From: Dolomedes plantarius
Taxonomy: Eukaryota; Arthropoda; Arachnida; Araneae; Dolomedidae
Assembly: GCA_907164885.2 (NCBI GenBank)
Contig: OU015499.1
Span: 149,343,920 to 149,407,919, forward strand
DNA: 64,000 nucleotides
Direction: 5' to 3'
Below, piece by piece: positions 1 to 12,500 of this stretch. The stretch's first letter is position 1; each line of letters opens with the position of its first letter. Position numbers and translations under genes: made by a program. The notes beneath the pieces are model-generated. The model was not told where the DNA came from and did no database searches. It was given only the letters and a program-made list of their open reading frames with translations.

Positions 1-79
1 CATGTAGGATTTTTATTAAATGAGATATTTGATTAAAAGTGAAAAGTTGGGGGATGTAAAGTTAATGTCAAAATTGTTT

Positions 80-101
80 CGCGGACCCCCAGGGGTCCGC
101 G
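80..101. repeat. GC-rich palindrome, possible hAT-type terminal piece
   Basis: Arms of 10 bases (cgcggacccc at 80-89 and ggggtccgcg at 92-101) separated by two bases form a perfect hairpin in AT-rich DNA. The following text (gacagtttaagaacc) resembles ends of hAT-type elements in animal genomes. No second terminus or 8-bp target duplication is visible, so the hAT assignment is a guess. Confidence 0.35.
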
Positions 102-405
102 GACGACAGTTTAAGAACCTATGTGCTAAAGCATAGTGTACACTGAAGTCATAATAATCAATAATAATTGCAGTCAGTAAGTTGTTTTAATTATAATTAT
201 TAGGAATAAACTTATTCCACTTTCAATAAAAAATATTTTTGCGATAACATTTTATAGCCAAAATTCTTTTGTTTACTTTATGAAAAAATTGTATTAAATT
301 GAATGTATGATTCCAAATATGAAGAGAAGGTGTCTATATCTTACTAAAATTACCGTTAACCCACTTTTTTTAAAAGTGGACTTCTACCTCTTTCAAAAAT
401 TACAG

Positions 406-538
<133 letters not shown>

Positions 539-2504
539 ACACGTGTGTACGGTGAAACTCCTCTAAGGTGGCCAGTGGTACCGCTAAAACATTATTCGCC
601 CCGAATTCGCAACGAATACACTCTGTTGATTCTGGAAAATAGTAGTGTGCAGTAGCAGTGTGCGCATCGTAAAATTTATAAAAAGACAAACACTCTTTGA
701 GACTCTCTTGCCTACTTCAGGATAAAATTCCTTCAAGTTTTCCTTCAAGATTTGCTACAGACCGTTGACCTATTGTGTCACGGCTATATGTATGTATACA
801 TTCATGCGTGTGTGTGTGTTTAGTTAATTTAAAAACCGAAAGATTTTCAGCTATCTTCTTCATGTGTTTTTAAATGTAATTTTCCTTAAAATATATTTTG
901 TTTATCTGTAGAATTCAAATACATTAAAATAAGCTTAGTGGAATAATATTTTCGTTATTATTGGGCAATTATCCGTAAACATTTTAAATTTGTGTTGTGA
1001 AAACACAGCAATCACTTAACCTTTAAATATCGAAAGAAAAGTTCTTGGGAGAAAAAAAATCTGTGTGAATAATTCCAGAAATTTTACAACCTATTATGAG
1101 ATGAGAGCTGCCTTCCTTAGCTCTTTTTCAAAACTAACAGTAGTAATCTTGCTTTGAAAGTTGAAAGAACTCATACGACTGTAATCCACGACTCGTCTAT
1201 GTCGCGTTCTAATTATCTCTACCCCCTGTAGATTTCCAATTACCCCTATTCTCAAATTCTTACAACAGTTCTTTCCCACTCTAGCATGTGTTGACATGGT
1301 ACAAACATCCATCACGTTCGCCCGTGGTCAGGGATGTCTTCTGATTTTAAGAATGCTTGTGGAGGGTAACCGCCAATCTCCTGTAAAAACTGGAGTATGT
1401 TTTCACGGCACAAAAGGTTCCCACTTGGCGAGGTATCCCCTTAACCTATGGAGAAAATTTGTCCACTTATTGTAGAATTGGATTCAAAGATTTTGTTTTC
1501 AAATTGTACTCTGTTGTAGAGAAAGAAATTTTACATAGGTAGACATTTTTCGTTTTTTTAAAGGCAATAAAATTTTAAAATTTAAATTATTCTTAGAAAA
1601 ATCTAACATAGTGTGTTTTAAACGCTCATAAATTACTTCGGTAGACAAAATTTATAAAAACAATCCTGTAGCGCTTTGCAGAAAATTTCCGGCTATCTAA
1701 CACCAATTTTATTTGATTATCAGCATTTATGTAGCTGTAAACAGTAGACAAAAAGATTTTAAATGAAAAATTCTGCTGAGAATTTCGCTTGTTGAGGGGG
1801 TGGGGGAGAGATGATGATTGATAACTTTGACGACTGCGTTCACTGCAGCCAGAGGTAGCGCTCTGGACTTGCCATCCCACGAGAGAGGGGTCAGTTAACT
1901 AAAGCCGAAAACGTTACGGTATTGTATATATTAATACTATTGATGGAATTTTAATAAATTTTGTCTCTGAATGTCCATGGTAATCTGAACTACAATAATG
2001 TGAAAGATTATGTGTCAAAAACTTGTAAAATAAACGTATAAATTTTTTAAGCTGGATTGTCAGAAATTTATAAGGTGTAACTTTGCTTATATATTTTTGC
2101 AGTTGACTGTACCCTCCATATTGATACATGAAATAGGATAAGTATGAGAAACCAGTGATAACGTGACATTCTTCTAAAGCATGGCCGCAGTTATTGAGCA
2201 TGCGCATTTCCCTGAGCCGCTATGCCAAACATACGCTCGTTATATTTATACTCTCCAGTGACAACGATATCGCTTAAGCTCGTAGTTTGTTGTTTATTGC
2301 ATTCAATTCTTTGTAATCTTTGTAATTAAAAGAAAAAAACTGATGCTCTTCGCAATAATTTTCGCAAATTTTGGGACCACTCTAGATTTTTGTGCAAGGC
2401 CGCAATCTTGGATTTTTTTTTTGCGCAAACTTTGTAGATATTACCGTGTTTTGAGGAGTGGAAAAATTCTCGTCAATGTGTTCTAAGCAGTGTTTTAAAA
2501 ACGC

Positions 2505-2875
2505 TGGACTCAGAATTTGTTTTAGCTTTTTTAATAAAAACCTACTTTAAATTATGAAACTCGGAAAAAATTTTGAAAAGTCATTTAAACGTTGGACTTT
2601 GCTTTATTTTTGGGTTTTTAATAGAAACCACTTTTTTAAATTATGAAACTTGGAAATTGTTTTGAAAAAATCATTCTCAAATATTGGAAATTTTGGGTTT
2701 TTCTTTTAGTTTTTTTAATAAAAATCACCTTTCTAAATTATGAAACTTAGAAATATTTTTGAAAAATCATTTAATCGTTGGACGTAGATTTATTTGAAAT
2801 TTTAATAAAAATTACATTTTTAAATTCTGAAACATAGAAAATTTTTGAAAAAAGCATTCGAATATTGAAGTTTAT
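2505..2875. repeat. AT-rich ~87-bp imperfect tandem repeat (shown in unit 1)
   Basis: Four diverged copies of a module containing ttttaataaaaa, aaattatgaaac and ttttgaaaa, spaced about 87, 96 and 88 bases. The block recurs in every type A spacer and is partly visible right of the gap. Type B units lose all but its last few bases. No coding capacity. Confidence 0.75.
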
Positions 2876-3124
2876 TTCCACACCACCCAAGAGGTAAAAC
2901 TTCCTAGGCGCGTTTGGTTTAACGTGGTATCGGCCGGACCCCTAATCCACGTGTATTTTTTATGAAAAATCGTAACATTTCAAAAAAAATACAATTACAA
3001 TTTAAATATACAATTACATTTTAGATATACAATTACATTTCAAATCACAGAAATATATTTAAATTACACACATTAGAAACATTTTAAATATTCATTTTTA
3101 AATACCCTTAAAAACGTTACACAT

Positions 3125-3190
3125 ACACAAATAAAACATTATAAATACACAAATAAAACATTATAAATACACAAATAAAACATTATAAAT
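3125..3190. repeat. 22-bp minisatellite, three copies (unit 1)
   Basis: Three exact 22-bp copies beginning acacaaataaaac. Units 1-3 have three, units 4-10 have two, unit 11 has one. This accounts for part of the length difference between subfamilies. Confidence 0.9.
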
Positions 3191-3833
3191 ACATTAGCGT
3201 GGAAAATTACAGACACTGGAGCGTGGAAAATTAAAACATTTCCCCCTTTCCCCAGCACTGAAAACTTCACGCCGTATGATAATATTACAAATTATTAAAA
3301 ACTATACTTAAGAAATTTTCACTTACCTAAACGTTTTCTTTCTAATCGGCAAAATTTTCTGCAGATGATACATACTTGTGAGAGAGGATTTGGTCAGTTT
3401 GTTAGAAGCAGGTTCCGGTTAAGGCACATTTTGCCCAGGAGATTCTTGGACCCCAGACTTAACAACCACTCTCTCAAAGACAATTACAGGGTCATCGGAG
3501 ACATTAGAAGGCATCTCTGTTGTGTTAGTGTTTTTCTCGAGAGTCACTTCTGATTCCGACTCTTTAGCAAATTGATGATTCAACTTATTCATAGAAGCAG
3601 CATGCACTGGATGTAAATCCGTACTTACACTGTTTTTGTTCACCCTCTCCTTCCTTACATGTGAATCCGGGAGAATTGGAGAAATATTTGTGAACCCTTT
3701 CATGTTCGTTCAAGGCATGCTGTGTTTTACGTAGTACCGGCCACACACTCACTTCAGTACGAGGTAGAGCTGGTTTCTGTCCTAAGCGCTCCTTTTCATT
3801 TCTCTCCCGGTAAGCGTAGAGTGATATGGAGCG

Positions 3834-4830
3834 TTATGAAGATTTTGGGAGGACTTTCTTTGCTGGTGGAAATTGTGCAGGCGGTGCAGGACGCTTTCGG
3901 GCACTTTCTACTTTAACAGGCTTATTTTCCGTTTGTATACAAAATGCTGACAATGATGTGGATGCTGAAGTTCCTGGAGATGAGAAATCCTTTTTTATCT
4001 CTAAACTTTTGATATCAGCAGAGTGGTGTTCAGAAGAAGCCTCTCCAGTCAATGTTTTTGGAATATCCTTTAAAGGCATAAATTTCCTTCTAAACCAAAC
4101 GGGACTGCTTTCTAATATTGTAATAAATTCACGTGTTAAACTTTCAAGGAGTTCTAAAGTTACACTTTTATCAACATAAAAATACCACTCTTTCCCTTCA
4201 GAACAAGGCTCAATTTTCCAATTTGTCCATTTACAAGCGAAATGAAAGCATACACATGCAACTACCTGAGGCTTGTACTGAAGACACATTGTTGTCATGT
4301 GTAAACTTGTCGTAGCCATGAAATCGGATGCTTTAGCTAAATCTTTGCTAGCTTTAACGAGCTGACACACTTTAACAACATAAGTATGGGGATGTTCTAT
4401 CTGTATTGGAAAACCTAATATCCGCAGTAGCATACTTTCTAAAGTAACGATTTCAAAGTGTTTATCAGCATAGTCCCGAGACCTAACATCCAATGGTGGT
4501 GCACCTTTATGAAGTAAAATATGAGCAACTTTAATAACGTGTTCTAATGTTCTTATCTCTTCTTCTACTTTTGTAGCTAAGAACAAGGCAGCGATAGATA
4601 CACTGTATTTCTCTAACTCCGTAAAAGAATGATAAACATAAAACCTATGCATGCATACAATTGCCGTATTAATACATAATTGAGATACTTGAAGCCGATT
4701 ACCAAGGTCTTGAATGAAGTTAGCAGCTAGTTGGCGGTATGAAAGATCTTTATTAACATCAAAGCTTTTTCTGCTCGGGGTGCAGGCCAGTTCTTCTTTC
4801 GAAAAAATACCACTTTTGCGCATGCTCCAT
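3834..4830 (-). pseudogene. Cyclin T-like gene, copy 1 (frameshift near start, stop at codon 332)
   Basis: This copy has the cyclin T frame, but the A run at 4802-4807 has one base more than other copies. The start codon (4828-4830) is therefore out of frame with the rest after about nine residues. Downstream the full cyclin boxes are intact and open. The frame ends at the TAA that replaces CAA at codon 332. A further net 5-base difference near 3672 (ccggg where other copies have ten different bases) puts the C-terminal block, still open as a separate frame at 3419-3703, out of register. The extra A could be a homopolymer error. If it is real, translation would have to begin at an alternative frame upstream. 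Confidence 0.85.
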
Positions 4831-5455
4831 TTCGGCTTGAAAAAAAAATTCAGAATAACCACGTCGTAATATATTTCGCAACTTTCTGTACAGAATACTT
4901 TGAAGAACAGTATAACTAAAATACGAAAAATGCTCAATATAACAACACTTCCGTGTGAAGAACCGTACATACACTAGTCATTCAGACACAAGGACTGATA
5001 GTGCTGGCCTCGTCAAGACAGCAGAAAGTCCCCAAAGCCCCACCCACATGTGCAGTCTGTGAAGAAAAATTATCGGGGCATTAAGACGGTAGCGGATTGG
5101 TCGGTGCGACGGCAGGTGACGAAGGCGATTGCCTCAAGGTCACCAAACAATGCGACAAAGGTTACTGAACAAATCTTCCACGAATCGCTATCTGGGAACC
5201 GCAAGGTTCTTACAAATATATATAAAGCAAAGAAAAATTGTTTCAATAATGGTATGTCTACCCTTTTTTGAGGCTGTCAATATGCAGCTCCTAACTGTAC
5301 TACGGCGAATAACTATTGAATTGTATAAAAATGTCAAACAATGGCATATAACTCTATGGTATTATGCACTCCATAGAGACGAAAAAGTTCCCTGCCTTTT
5401 ATCAACAGAATAAACAGTAAAAATAAGAAATTTAATCCTTAAGAACGACACTTAA

Positions 5456-5815
5456 AGCTGGTATGCACAAACCCCATGGGATTCGTTCACCTCAATCTTA
5501 ACCTATGGAGAAAATTTGTCCACGGATTGTAGAATTGGATTCAAAGATTTTGTTTTCAAATTGTACTCTGTTGTAGAGAAAGAAATTTTACATAGGTAGA
5601 CATTTTTCGTTTTTTTAAAGGCAATAAAATTTTAAAATTTAAATTATTCTTAGAAAAATCTAACATAGTGTGTTTTAAACGCTTATAAATTACTTCGGTA
5701 GACAAAATTTATAAAAAGAATCCTGTAGCGCTTTGCAGAAAATTTCCGGCTATCTAACACCAATTTTATTTGATTATCAGCATTTATGTAGCTGTAAACA
5801 GTAGACAAAAAGATT
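5456..5815. mobile_element. MITE remnant inside the array unit (shown for unit 2)
   Basis: It follows TTAA (5452-5455) and aligns over its length with the free elements at 45627-46001 (inverted) and 52347-52762: a left end like cacaaaccccatgggattc, then ttaacctatggagaaaat, and an inner stretch with aaacgctcataaatt and gcatttatgtagct. The right inverted terminus is missing. It is present in all type A units; unit 1 keeps only the part from its inner TTAA onward. Confidence 0.75.
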
Positions 5816-5889
5816 TTAAATGAAAAATTCTGCTGAGAATTTCGCTTGTTGAGGGGGTGGGGGAGAGATGATGATTGATAACTTTGACG

Positions 5890-5957
5890 ACTGCGTTCAC
5901 TGCAGCCAGAGGTAGCGCTCTGGACTTGCCATCCCACGAGAGAGGGGTCAGTTAACT
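5890..5957 (+). other. tRNA-like patch in type A spacer (unit 2)
   Basis: Contains cagccagaggtagcgctctgg, which resembles a tRNA D-arm with an A box, followed by gagaggggtcagtt, weakly like a B box. The match to a cloverleaf is incomplete, so this could be a SINE head or chance. Confidence 0.25.
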
Positions 5958-6290
5958 AAAGCCGAAAACGTTACGGTATTGTATATATTAATACTATTGA
6001 TGGAATTTTAATAAATTTTGTCTCTGAATGTCCATGGTAATCTGAACTACAATAATGTGAAAGATTATGTGTCAAAAACTTGTAAAATAAACGTATAAAT
6101 TTTTTAAGCTGGATTGTCAGAAATTTATAAGGTGTAACTTTGCTTATATATTTTTGCAGTTGACTGTACCCTCCATATTGATACATGAAATAGGATAAGT
6201 ATGAGAAACCAGTGATAACGTGACATTCTTCTAAAGCATGGCCGCAGTTATTGAGCATGCGCATTTCCCTGAGCCGCTATGCCAAACATA

Positions 6291-6437
6291 CGCTCGTTAT
6301 ATTTATACTCTCCAGTGACAACGATATCGCTTAAGCTCGTAGTTTGTTGTTTATTGCATTCAATTCTTTGTAATCTTTGTAATTAAAAGAAAAAAAATGA
6401 TGCTCTTCGCAATAATTTTCGCAAATTTTGGGACCAC
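6291..6437 (+). promoter_or_regulatory. Dispersed promoter-like module (unit 2; one per type A unit)
   Basis: Contains tatatttatactc, gtgacaacgatat, taattaaaag and ttcgcaa in the same order and spacing as a stretch at 56064-56200, where a candidate gene begins. TATA-like sequence is followed by a short open frame. Whether it drives transcription toward the cyclin gene's 3' end is unknown. Confidence 0.35.
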
Positions 6438-7891
6438 TCTAGATTTTTGTGCAAGGCCGCAATCTTGGATTTTTTTTTTTGCGCAAACTTTGTAGATATT
6501 ACCGTGTTTTGAGGAGTGGAAAAATTCTCGTCAATGTGTTCTAAGCAGTGTTTTAAAAACGCTGGACTCAGAATTTGTTTTAGCTTTTTTAATAAAAACC
6601 TACTTTAAATTATGAAACTCGGAAAAAATTTTGAAAAGTCATTTAAACGTTGGACTTTGCTTTATTTTTGGGTTTTTAATAGAAACCACTTTTTTAAATT
6701 ATGAAACTTGGAAATTGTTTTGAAAAAATCATTCTCAAATATTGGAAATTTTGGGTTTTTCTTTTAGTTTTTTTAATAAAAATCACCTTTCTAAATTATG
6801 AAACTTAGAAATATTTTTGAAAAATCATTTAATCGTTGGACGTAGATTTATTTGAAATTTTAATAAAAATTACATTTTTAAATTCTGAAACATAGAAAAT
6901 TTTTGAAAAAAGCATTCGAATATTGAAGTTTATTTCCACACCACCCAAGAGATAAAACTTCCTAGGCGCGTTTGGTTTAACGTGGTATCGGCCGGACCCC
7001 TAATCCACGTGTATTTTTTATGAAAAATCGTAACATTTCAAAAAAAATACAATTACAATTTAAATATACAATTACATTTTAGATATACAATTACATTTCA
7101 AATCACAGAAATATATTTAAATTACACACATTAGAAACATTTTAAATATTCATTTTTAAATACCCTTAAAAACGTTACACATACACAAATAAAACATTAT
7201 AAATACACAAATAAAACATTATAAATACACAAATAAAACATTATAAATACATTAGCGTGGAAAATTACAGACACTGGAGCGTGGAAAATTAAAACATTTC
7301 CCCCTTTCCCCAGCACTGAAAACTTCACGCCGTATGATAATATTACAAATTATTAAAAACTATACTTAAGAAATTTTCACTTACCTAAACGTTTTCTTTC
7401 TAATCGGCAAAATTTTCTGCAGATGATACATACTTGTGAGAGAGGATTTGGTCAGTTTGTTAGAAGCAGGTTCCGGTTAAGGCACATTTTGCCCAGGAGA
7501 TTCTTGGACCCCAGACTTAACAACCACTCTCTCAAAGACAATTACAGGGTCATCGGAGACATTAGAAGGCATCTCTGTTGTGTTAGTGTTTTTCTCGAGA
7601 GTCACTTCTGATTCCGACTCTTTAGCAAATTGATGATTCAACTTATTCATAGAAGCAGCATGCACTGGATGTAAATCCATACTTACACTGTTTTTGTTCA
7701 CCCTCTCCTTCCTTACATGTGAATCCGGGAGAATTGGAGAAATATTTGTGAACCCTTTCATGTTCGTTCAAGGCATGCTGTGTTTTACGTAGTACCGGCC
7801 ACACACTCACTTCAGTACGAGGTAGAGCTGGTTTCTGTCCTAAGCGCTCCTTTTCATTTCTCTCCCGGTAAGCGTAGAGTGATATGGAGCG

Positions 7892-8887
7892 TTATGAAGA
7901 TTTTGGGAGGACTTTCTTTGCTGGTGGAAATTGTGCAGGCGGTGCAGGACGCTTTCGGGCACTTTCTACTTTAACAGGCTTATTTTCCGTTTGTATACAA
8001 AATGCTGACAATGATGTGGATGCTGAAGTTCCTGGAGATGAGAAATCCTTTTTTATCTCTAAACTTTTGATATCAGCAGAGTGGTGTTCAGAAGAAGCCT
8101 CTCCAGTCAATGTTTTTGGAATATCCTTTAAAGGCATAAATTTCCTTCTAAACCAAACGGGACTGCTTTCTAATATTGTAATAAATTCACGTGTTAAACT
8201 TTCAAGGAGTTCTAAAGTTACACTTTTATCAACATAAAAATACCACTCTTTCCCTTCAGAACAAGGCTCAATTTTCCAATTTGTCCATTTACAAGCGAAA
8301 TGAAAGCATACACATGCAACTACCTGAGGCTTGTACTGAAGACACATTGTTGTCATGTGTAAACTTGTCGTAGCCATGAAATCGGATGCTTTAGCTAAAT
8401 CTTTGCTAGCTTTAACGAGCTGACACACTTTAACAACATAAGTATGGGGATGTTCTATCTGTATTGGAAAACCTAATATCCGCAGTAGCATACTTTCTAA
8501 AGTAACGATTTCAAAGTGTTTATCAGCATAGTCCCGAGACCTAACATCCAATGGTGGTGCACCTTTATGAAGTAAAATATGAGCAACTTTAATAACGTGT
8601 TCTAATGTTCTTATCTCTTCTTCTACTTTTGTAGCTAAGAACAAGGCAGCGATAGATACACTGTATTTCTCTAACTCCGTAAAAGAATGATAAACATAAA
8701 ACCTATGCATGCATACAATTGCCGTATTAATACATAATTGAGATACTTGAAGCCGATTACCAAGGTCTTGAATGAAGTTAGCAGCTAGTTGGCGGTATGA
8801 AAGATCTTTATTAACATCAAAGCTTTTTCTGCTCGGGGTGCAGGCCAGTTCTTCTTTCGAAAAATACCACTTTTGCGCATGCTCCAT
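7892..8887 (-). CDS. Cyclin T-like protein, copy 2 (331-residue short form)
   Basis: The reading frame is intact from the ATG at 8885-8887 to TAA at codon 332, giving both cyclin boxes and a tail of about 80 residues. The frame stays open 48 codons upstream to an ATG at 9031, but residues matching cyclin T begin only at the inner ATG (KWYFSKEEL), which has G at -3 and G at +4. After the stop, the former C-terminal block is out of register owing to the net 5-base difference also seen in copies 1 and 3. The leftover frame at 7477-7761 carries a Thr-to-Met change. Confidence 0.85.
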   Translation of the reverse strand: MEHAQKWYFSKEELACTPSRKSFDVNKDLSYRQLAANFIQDLGNRLQVSQLCINTAIVCMHRFYVYHSFTELEKYSVSIAALFLATKVEEEIRTLEHVIKVAHILLHKGAPPLDVRSRDYADKHFEIVTLESMLLRILGFPIQIEHPHTYVVKVCQLVKASKDLAKASDFMATTSLHMTTMCLQYKPQVVACVCFHFACKWTNWKIEPCSEGKEWYFYVDKSVTLELLESLTREFITILESSPVWFRRKFMPLKDIPKTLTGEASSEHHSADIKSLEIKKDFSSPGTSASTSLSAFCIQTENKPVKVESARKRPAPPAQFPPAKKVLPKSS

Positions 8888-9553
8888 TTCGGCTTGAAAA
8901 AAAAATTCAGAATAACCACGTCGTAATATATTTCGCAACTTTCTGTACAGAATACTTTGAAGAACAGTATAACTAAAATACGAAAAATGCTCAATATAAC
9001 AACACTTCCGTGTGAAGAACCGTACATACACTAGTCATTCAGACACAAGGACTGATAGTGCTGGCCTCGTCAAGACAGCAGAAAGTCCCCAAAGCCCCAC
9101 CCACATGTGCAGTCTGTCAAGAAAAATTATCGGGGCATTAAGACGGTAGCGGATTGGTCGGTGCGACGGCAGGTGACGAAGGCGATTGCCTCAAGGTCAC
9201 CAAACAATGCGACAAAGGTTACTGAACAAATCTTCCACGAATCGCTATCTGGGAACCGCAAGGTTCTTACAAATATATATAAAGCAAAGAAAAATTGTTT
9301 CAATAATGGTATGTCTACCCTTTTTTGAGGCTGTCAATATGCAGCTCCTAACTGTACTACGGCGAATAACTATTGAATTGTATAAAAATGTCAAACAATG
9401 GCATATAACTCTATGGTATTATGCACTCCATAGAGACGAAAAAGTTCCCTGCCTTTTATCAACAGAATAAACAGTAAAAATAAGAAATTTAATCCTTAAG
9501 AACGACACTTAAAGCTGGTATGCACAAACCCCATGGGATTCGTTCACCTCAAT

Positions 9554-12500
9554 CTTAACCTATGGAGAAAATTTGTCCACGGATTGTAGAATTGGATTCA
9601 AAGATTTTGTTTTCAAATTGTACTCTGTTGTAGAGAAAGAAATTTTACATAGGTAGACATTTTTCGTTTTTTTAAAGGCAATAAAATTTTAAAATTTAAA
9701 TTATTCTTAGAAAAATCTAACATAGTGTGTTTTAAACGCTCATAAATTACTTCGGTAGACAAAATTTATAAAAACAATCCTGTAGCGCTTTGCAGAAAAT
9801 TTCCGGCTATCTAACACCAATTTTATTTGATTATGAGCATTTATGTAGCTGTAAACAGTAGACAAACAGATTTTAAATGAAAAATTCTGCTGAGAATTTC
9901 GCTTGTTGAGGGGGTGGGGGAGAGATGATGATTGATAACTTTGACGACTGCGCCCACTGCAGCCAGAGGTAGCGCTCTGGACTTGCCACCCCACGAGAGA
10001 GGGGTCAGTTAACTAAAGCCGAAAACGTTACGGTATTGTATATATTAATACTATGGATGGAATTTTAATAAATTTTGTCTCTGAATGTCCATGGTAATCT
10101 GAACTACAATAATGTGAAAGATTATGTGTCAAAAACTTGTAAAATAAACGTATAAATTTTTTAAGCTGGATTGTCAGAAATTTATAAGGTGTAACTTTGC
10201 TTATATATTTTTGCAGTTGACTGTACCCTCCATATTGATACATGAAATAGGATAAGTATGAGAAACCAGTGATAACGTGACATTCTTCTAAAGCATGGCC
10301 GCAGTTATTGAGCATGCGCATTTCCCTGAGCCGCTATGCCAAACATACGCTCGTTATATTTATACTCTCCAGTGACAACGATATCGCTTAAGCTCGTAGT
10401 TTGTTGTTTATTGCATTCAATTCTTTGTAATCTTTGTAATTAAAAGAAAAAAACTGATGCTCTTCGCAATAATTTTCGCAAATTTTGGGACCACTCTAGA
10501 TTTTTGTGCAAGGCCGCAATCTTGGATTTTTTTTTTTTGCGCAAACTTTGTAGATATTACCGTGTTTTGAGGAGTGGAAAAATTCTCGTCAATGTGTTCT
10601 AAGCAGTGTTTTAAAAACGCTGGACTCAGAATTTGTTTTAGCTTTTTTAATAAAAACCTACTTTAAATTATGAAACTCGGAAAAAATTTTGAAAAGTCAT
10701 TTAAACGTTGGACTTTGCTTTATTTTTGGGTTTTTAATAGAAACCACTTTTTTAAATTATGAAACTTGGAAATTGTTTTGAAAAAATCATTCTCAAATAT
10801 TGGAAATTTTGGGTTTTTCTTTTAGTTTTTTTAATAAAAATCACCTTTCTAAATTATGAAACTTAGAAATATTTTTGAAAAATCATTTAATCGTTGGACG
10901 TAGATTTATTTGAAATTTTAATAAAAATTACATTTTTAAATTCTGAAACATAGAAAATTTTTGAAAAAAGCATTCGAATATTGAAGTTTATTTCCACACC
11001 ACCCAAGAGGTAAAACTTCCTAGGCGCGTTTGGTTTAACGTGGTATCGGCCGGACCCCTAATCCACGTGTATTTTTTATGAAAAATCGTAACATTTCAAA
11101 AAAAATACAATTACAATTTAAATATACAATTACATTTTAGATATACAATTACATTTCAAATCACAGAAATATATTTAAATTACACACATTAGAAACATTT
11201 TAAATATTCATTTTTAAATACCCTTAAAAACGTTACACATACACAAATAAAACATTATAAATACACAAATAAAACATTATAAATACACAAATAAAACATT
11301 ATAAATACATTAGCGTGGAAAATTACAGACACTGGAGCGTGGAAAATTAAAACATTTCCCCCTTTCCCCAGCACTGAAAACTTCACGCCGTATGATAATA
11401 TTACAAATTATTAAAAACTATACTTAAGAAATTTTCACTTACCTAAACGTTTTCTTTCTAATCGGCAAAATTTTCTGCAGATGATACATACTTGTGAGAG
11501 AGGATTTGGTCAGTTTGTTAGAAGCAGGTTCCGGTTAAGGCACATTTTGCCCAGGAGATTCTTGGACCCCAGACTTAACAACCACTCTCTCAAAGACAAT
11601 TACAGGGTCATCGGAGACATTAGAAGGCATCTCTGTTGTGTTAGTGTTTTTCTCGAGAGTCACTTCTGATTCCGACTCTTTAGCAAATTGATGATTCAAC
11701 TTATTCATAGAAGCAGCATGCACTGGATGTAAATCCGTACTTACACTGTTTTTGTTCACCCTCTCCTTCCTTACATGTGAATCCGGGAGAATTGGAGAAA
11801 TATTTGTGAACCCTTTCATGTTCGTTCAAGGCATGCTGTGTTTTACGTAGTACCGGCCACACACTCACTTCAGTACGAGGTAGAGCTGGTTTCTGTCCTA
11901 AGCGCTCCTTTTCATTTCTCTCCCGGTAAGCGTAGAGTGATATGGAGCGTTATGAAGATTTTGGGAGGACTTTCTTTGCTGGTGGAAATTGTGCAGGCGG
12001 TGCAGGACGCTTTCGGGCACTTTCTACTTTAACAGGCTTATTTTCCGTTTGTATACAAAATGCTGACAATGATGTGGATGCTGAAGTTCCTGGAGATGAG
12101 AAATCCTTTTTTATCTCTAAACTTTTGATATCAGCAGAGTGGTGTTCAGAAGAAGCCTCTCCAGTCAATGTTTTTGGAATATCCTTTAAAGGCATAAATT
12201 TCCTTCTAAACCAAACGGGACTGCTTTCTAATATTGTAATAAATTCACGTGTTAAACTTTCAAGGAGTTCTAAAGTTACACTTTTATCAACATAAAAATA
12301 CCACTCTTTCCCTTCAGAACAAGGCTCAATTTTCCAATTTGTCCATTTACAAGCGAAATGAAAGCATACACATGCAACTACCTGAGGCTTGTACTGAAGA
12401 CACATTGTTGTCATGTGTAAACTTGTCGTAGCCATGAAATCGGATGCTTTAGCTAAATCTTTGCTAGCTTTAACGAGCTGACACACTTTAACAACATAAG

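Larger units (their letters stand above)
1440..5496 (-). repeat. Array unit 1 (type A spacer)
   Basis: It starts within the MITE remnant (1440 to about 1758) and lacks that remnant's first 41 bases. It then holds the dispersed promoter-like module (about 2234-2380), the ~87-bp AT-rich repeats (2505-2875), three 22-bp minisatellite copies (3125-3190), cyclin copy 1, and a promoter-like region (4975-5450). Confidence 0.95.
5497..9553 (-). repeat. Array unit 2 (type A spacer)
   Basis: It is 4057 bp, the same length as unit 1. Subparts: MITE remnant 5456 to about 5815 (straddling the unit border as drawn), tRNA-like patch 5890-5957, promoter-like module about 6291-6437, AT-rich 87-bp repeats about 6563-6933, 22-bp minisatellite (three copies), cyclin copy 2, then the 5' flank of the gene. 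Confidence 0.95.

Noticed and set aside
1626..2207. 84- and 97-codon minus-strand frames in each type A spacer
   Set aside because: The first overlaps the MITE remnant and the tRNA-like patch. The second shows no domain. Their preservation in many units reflects recent duplication and not proven selection.
3826..4179. 117-codon plus-strand frame opposite the cyclin gene, repeated in every unit
   Set aside because: It is antisense to a clear coding region, and its conservation follows from the near-identity of units. The same holds for the 60-, 62-, 64- and 86-codon plus-strand frames.
5050..5413. 73- and 94-codon plus-strand frames upstream of the cyclin genes
   Set aside because: They lie in the promoter-like 5' flank of the minus-strand gene, overlap each other and have no recognisable motif.
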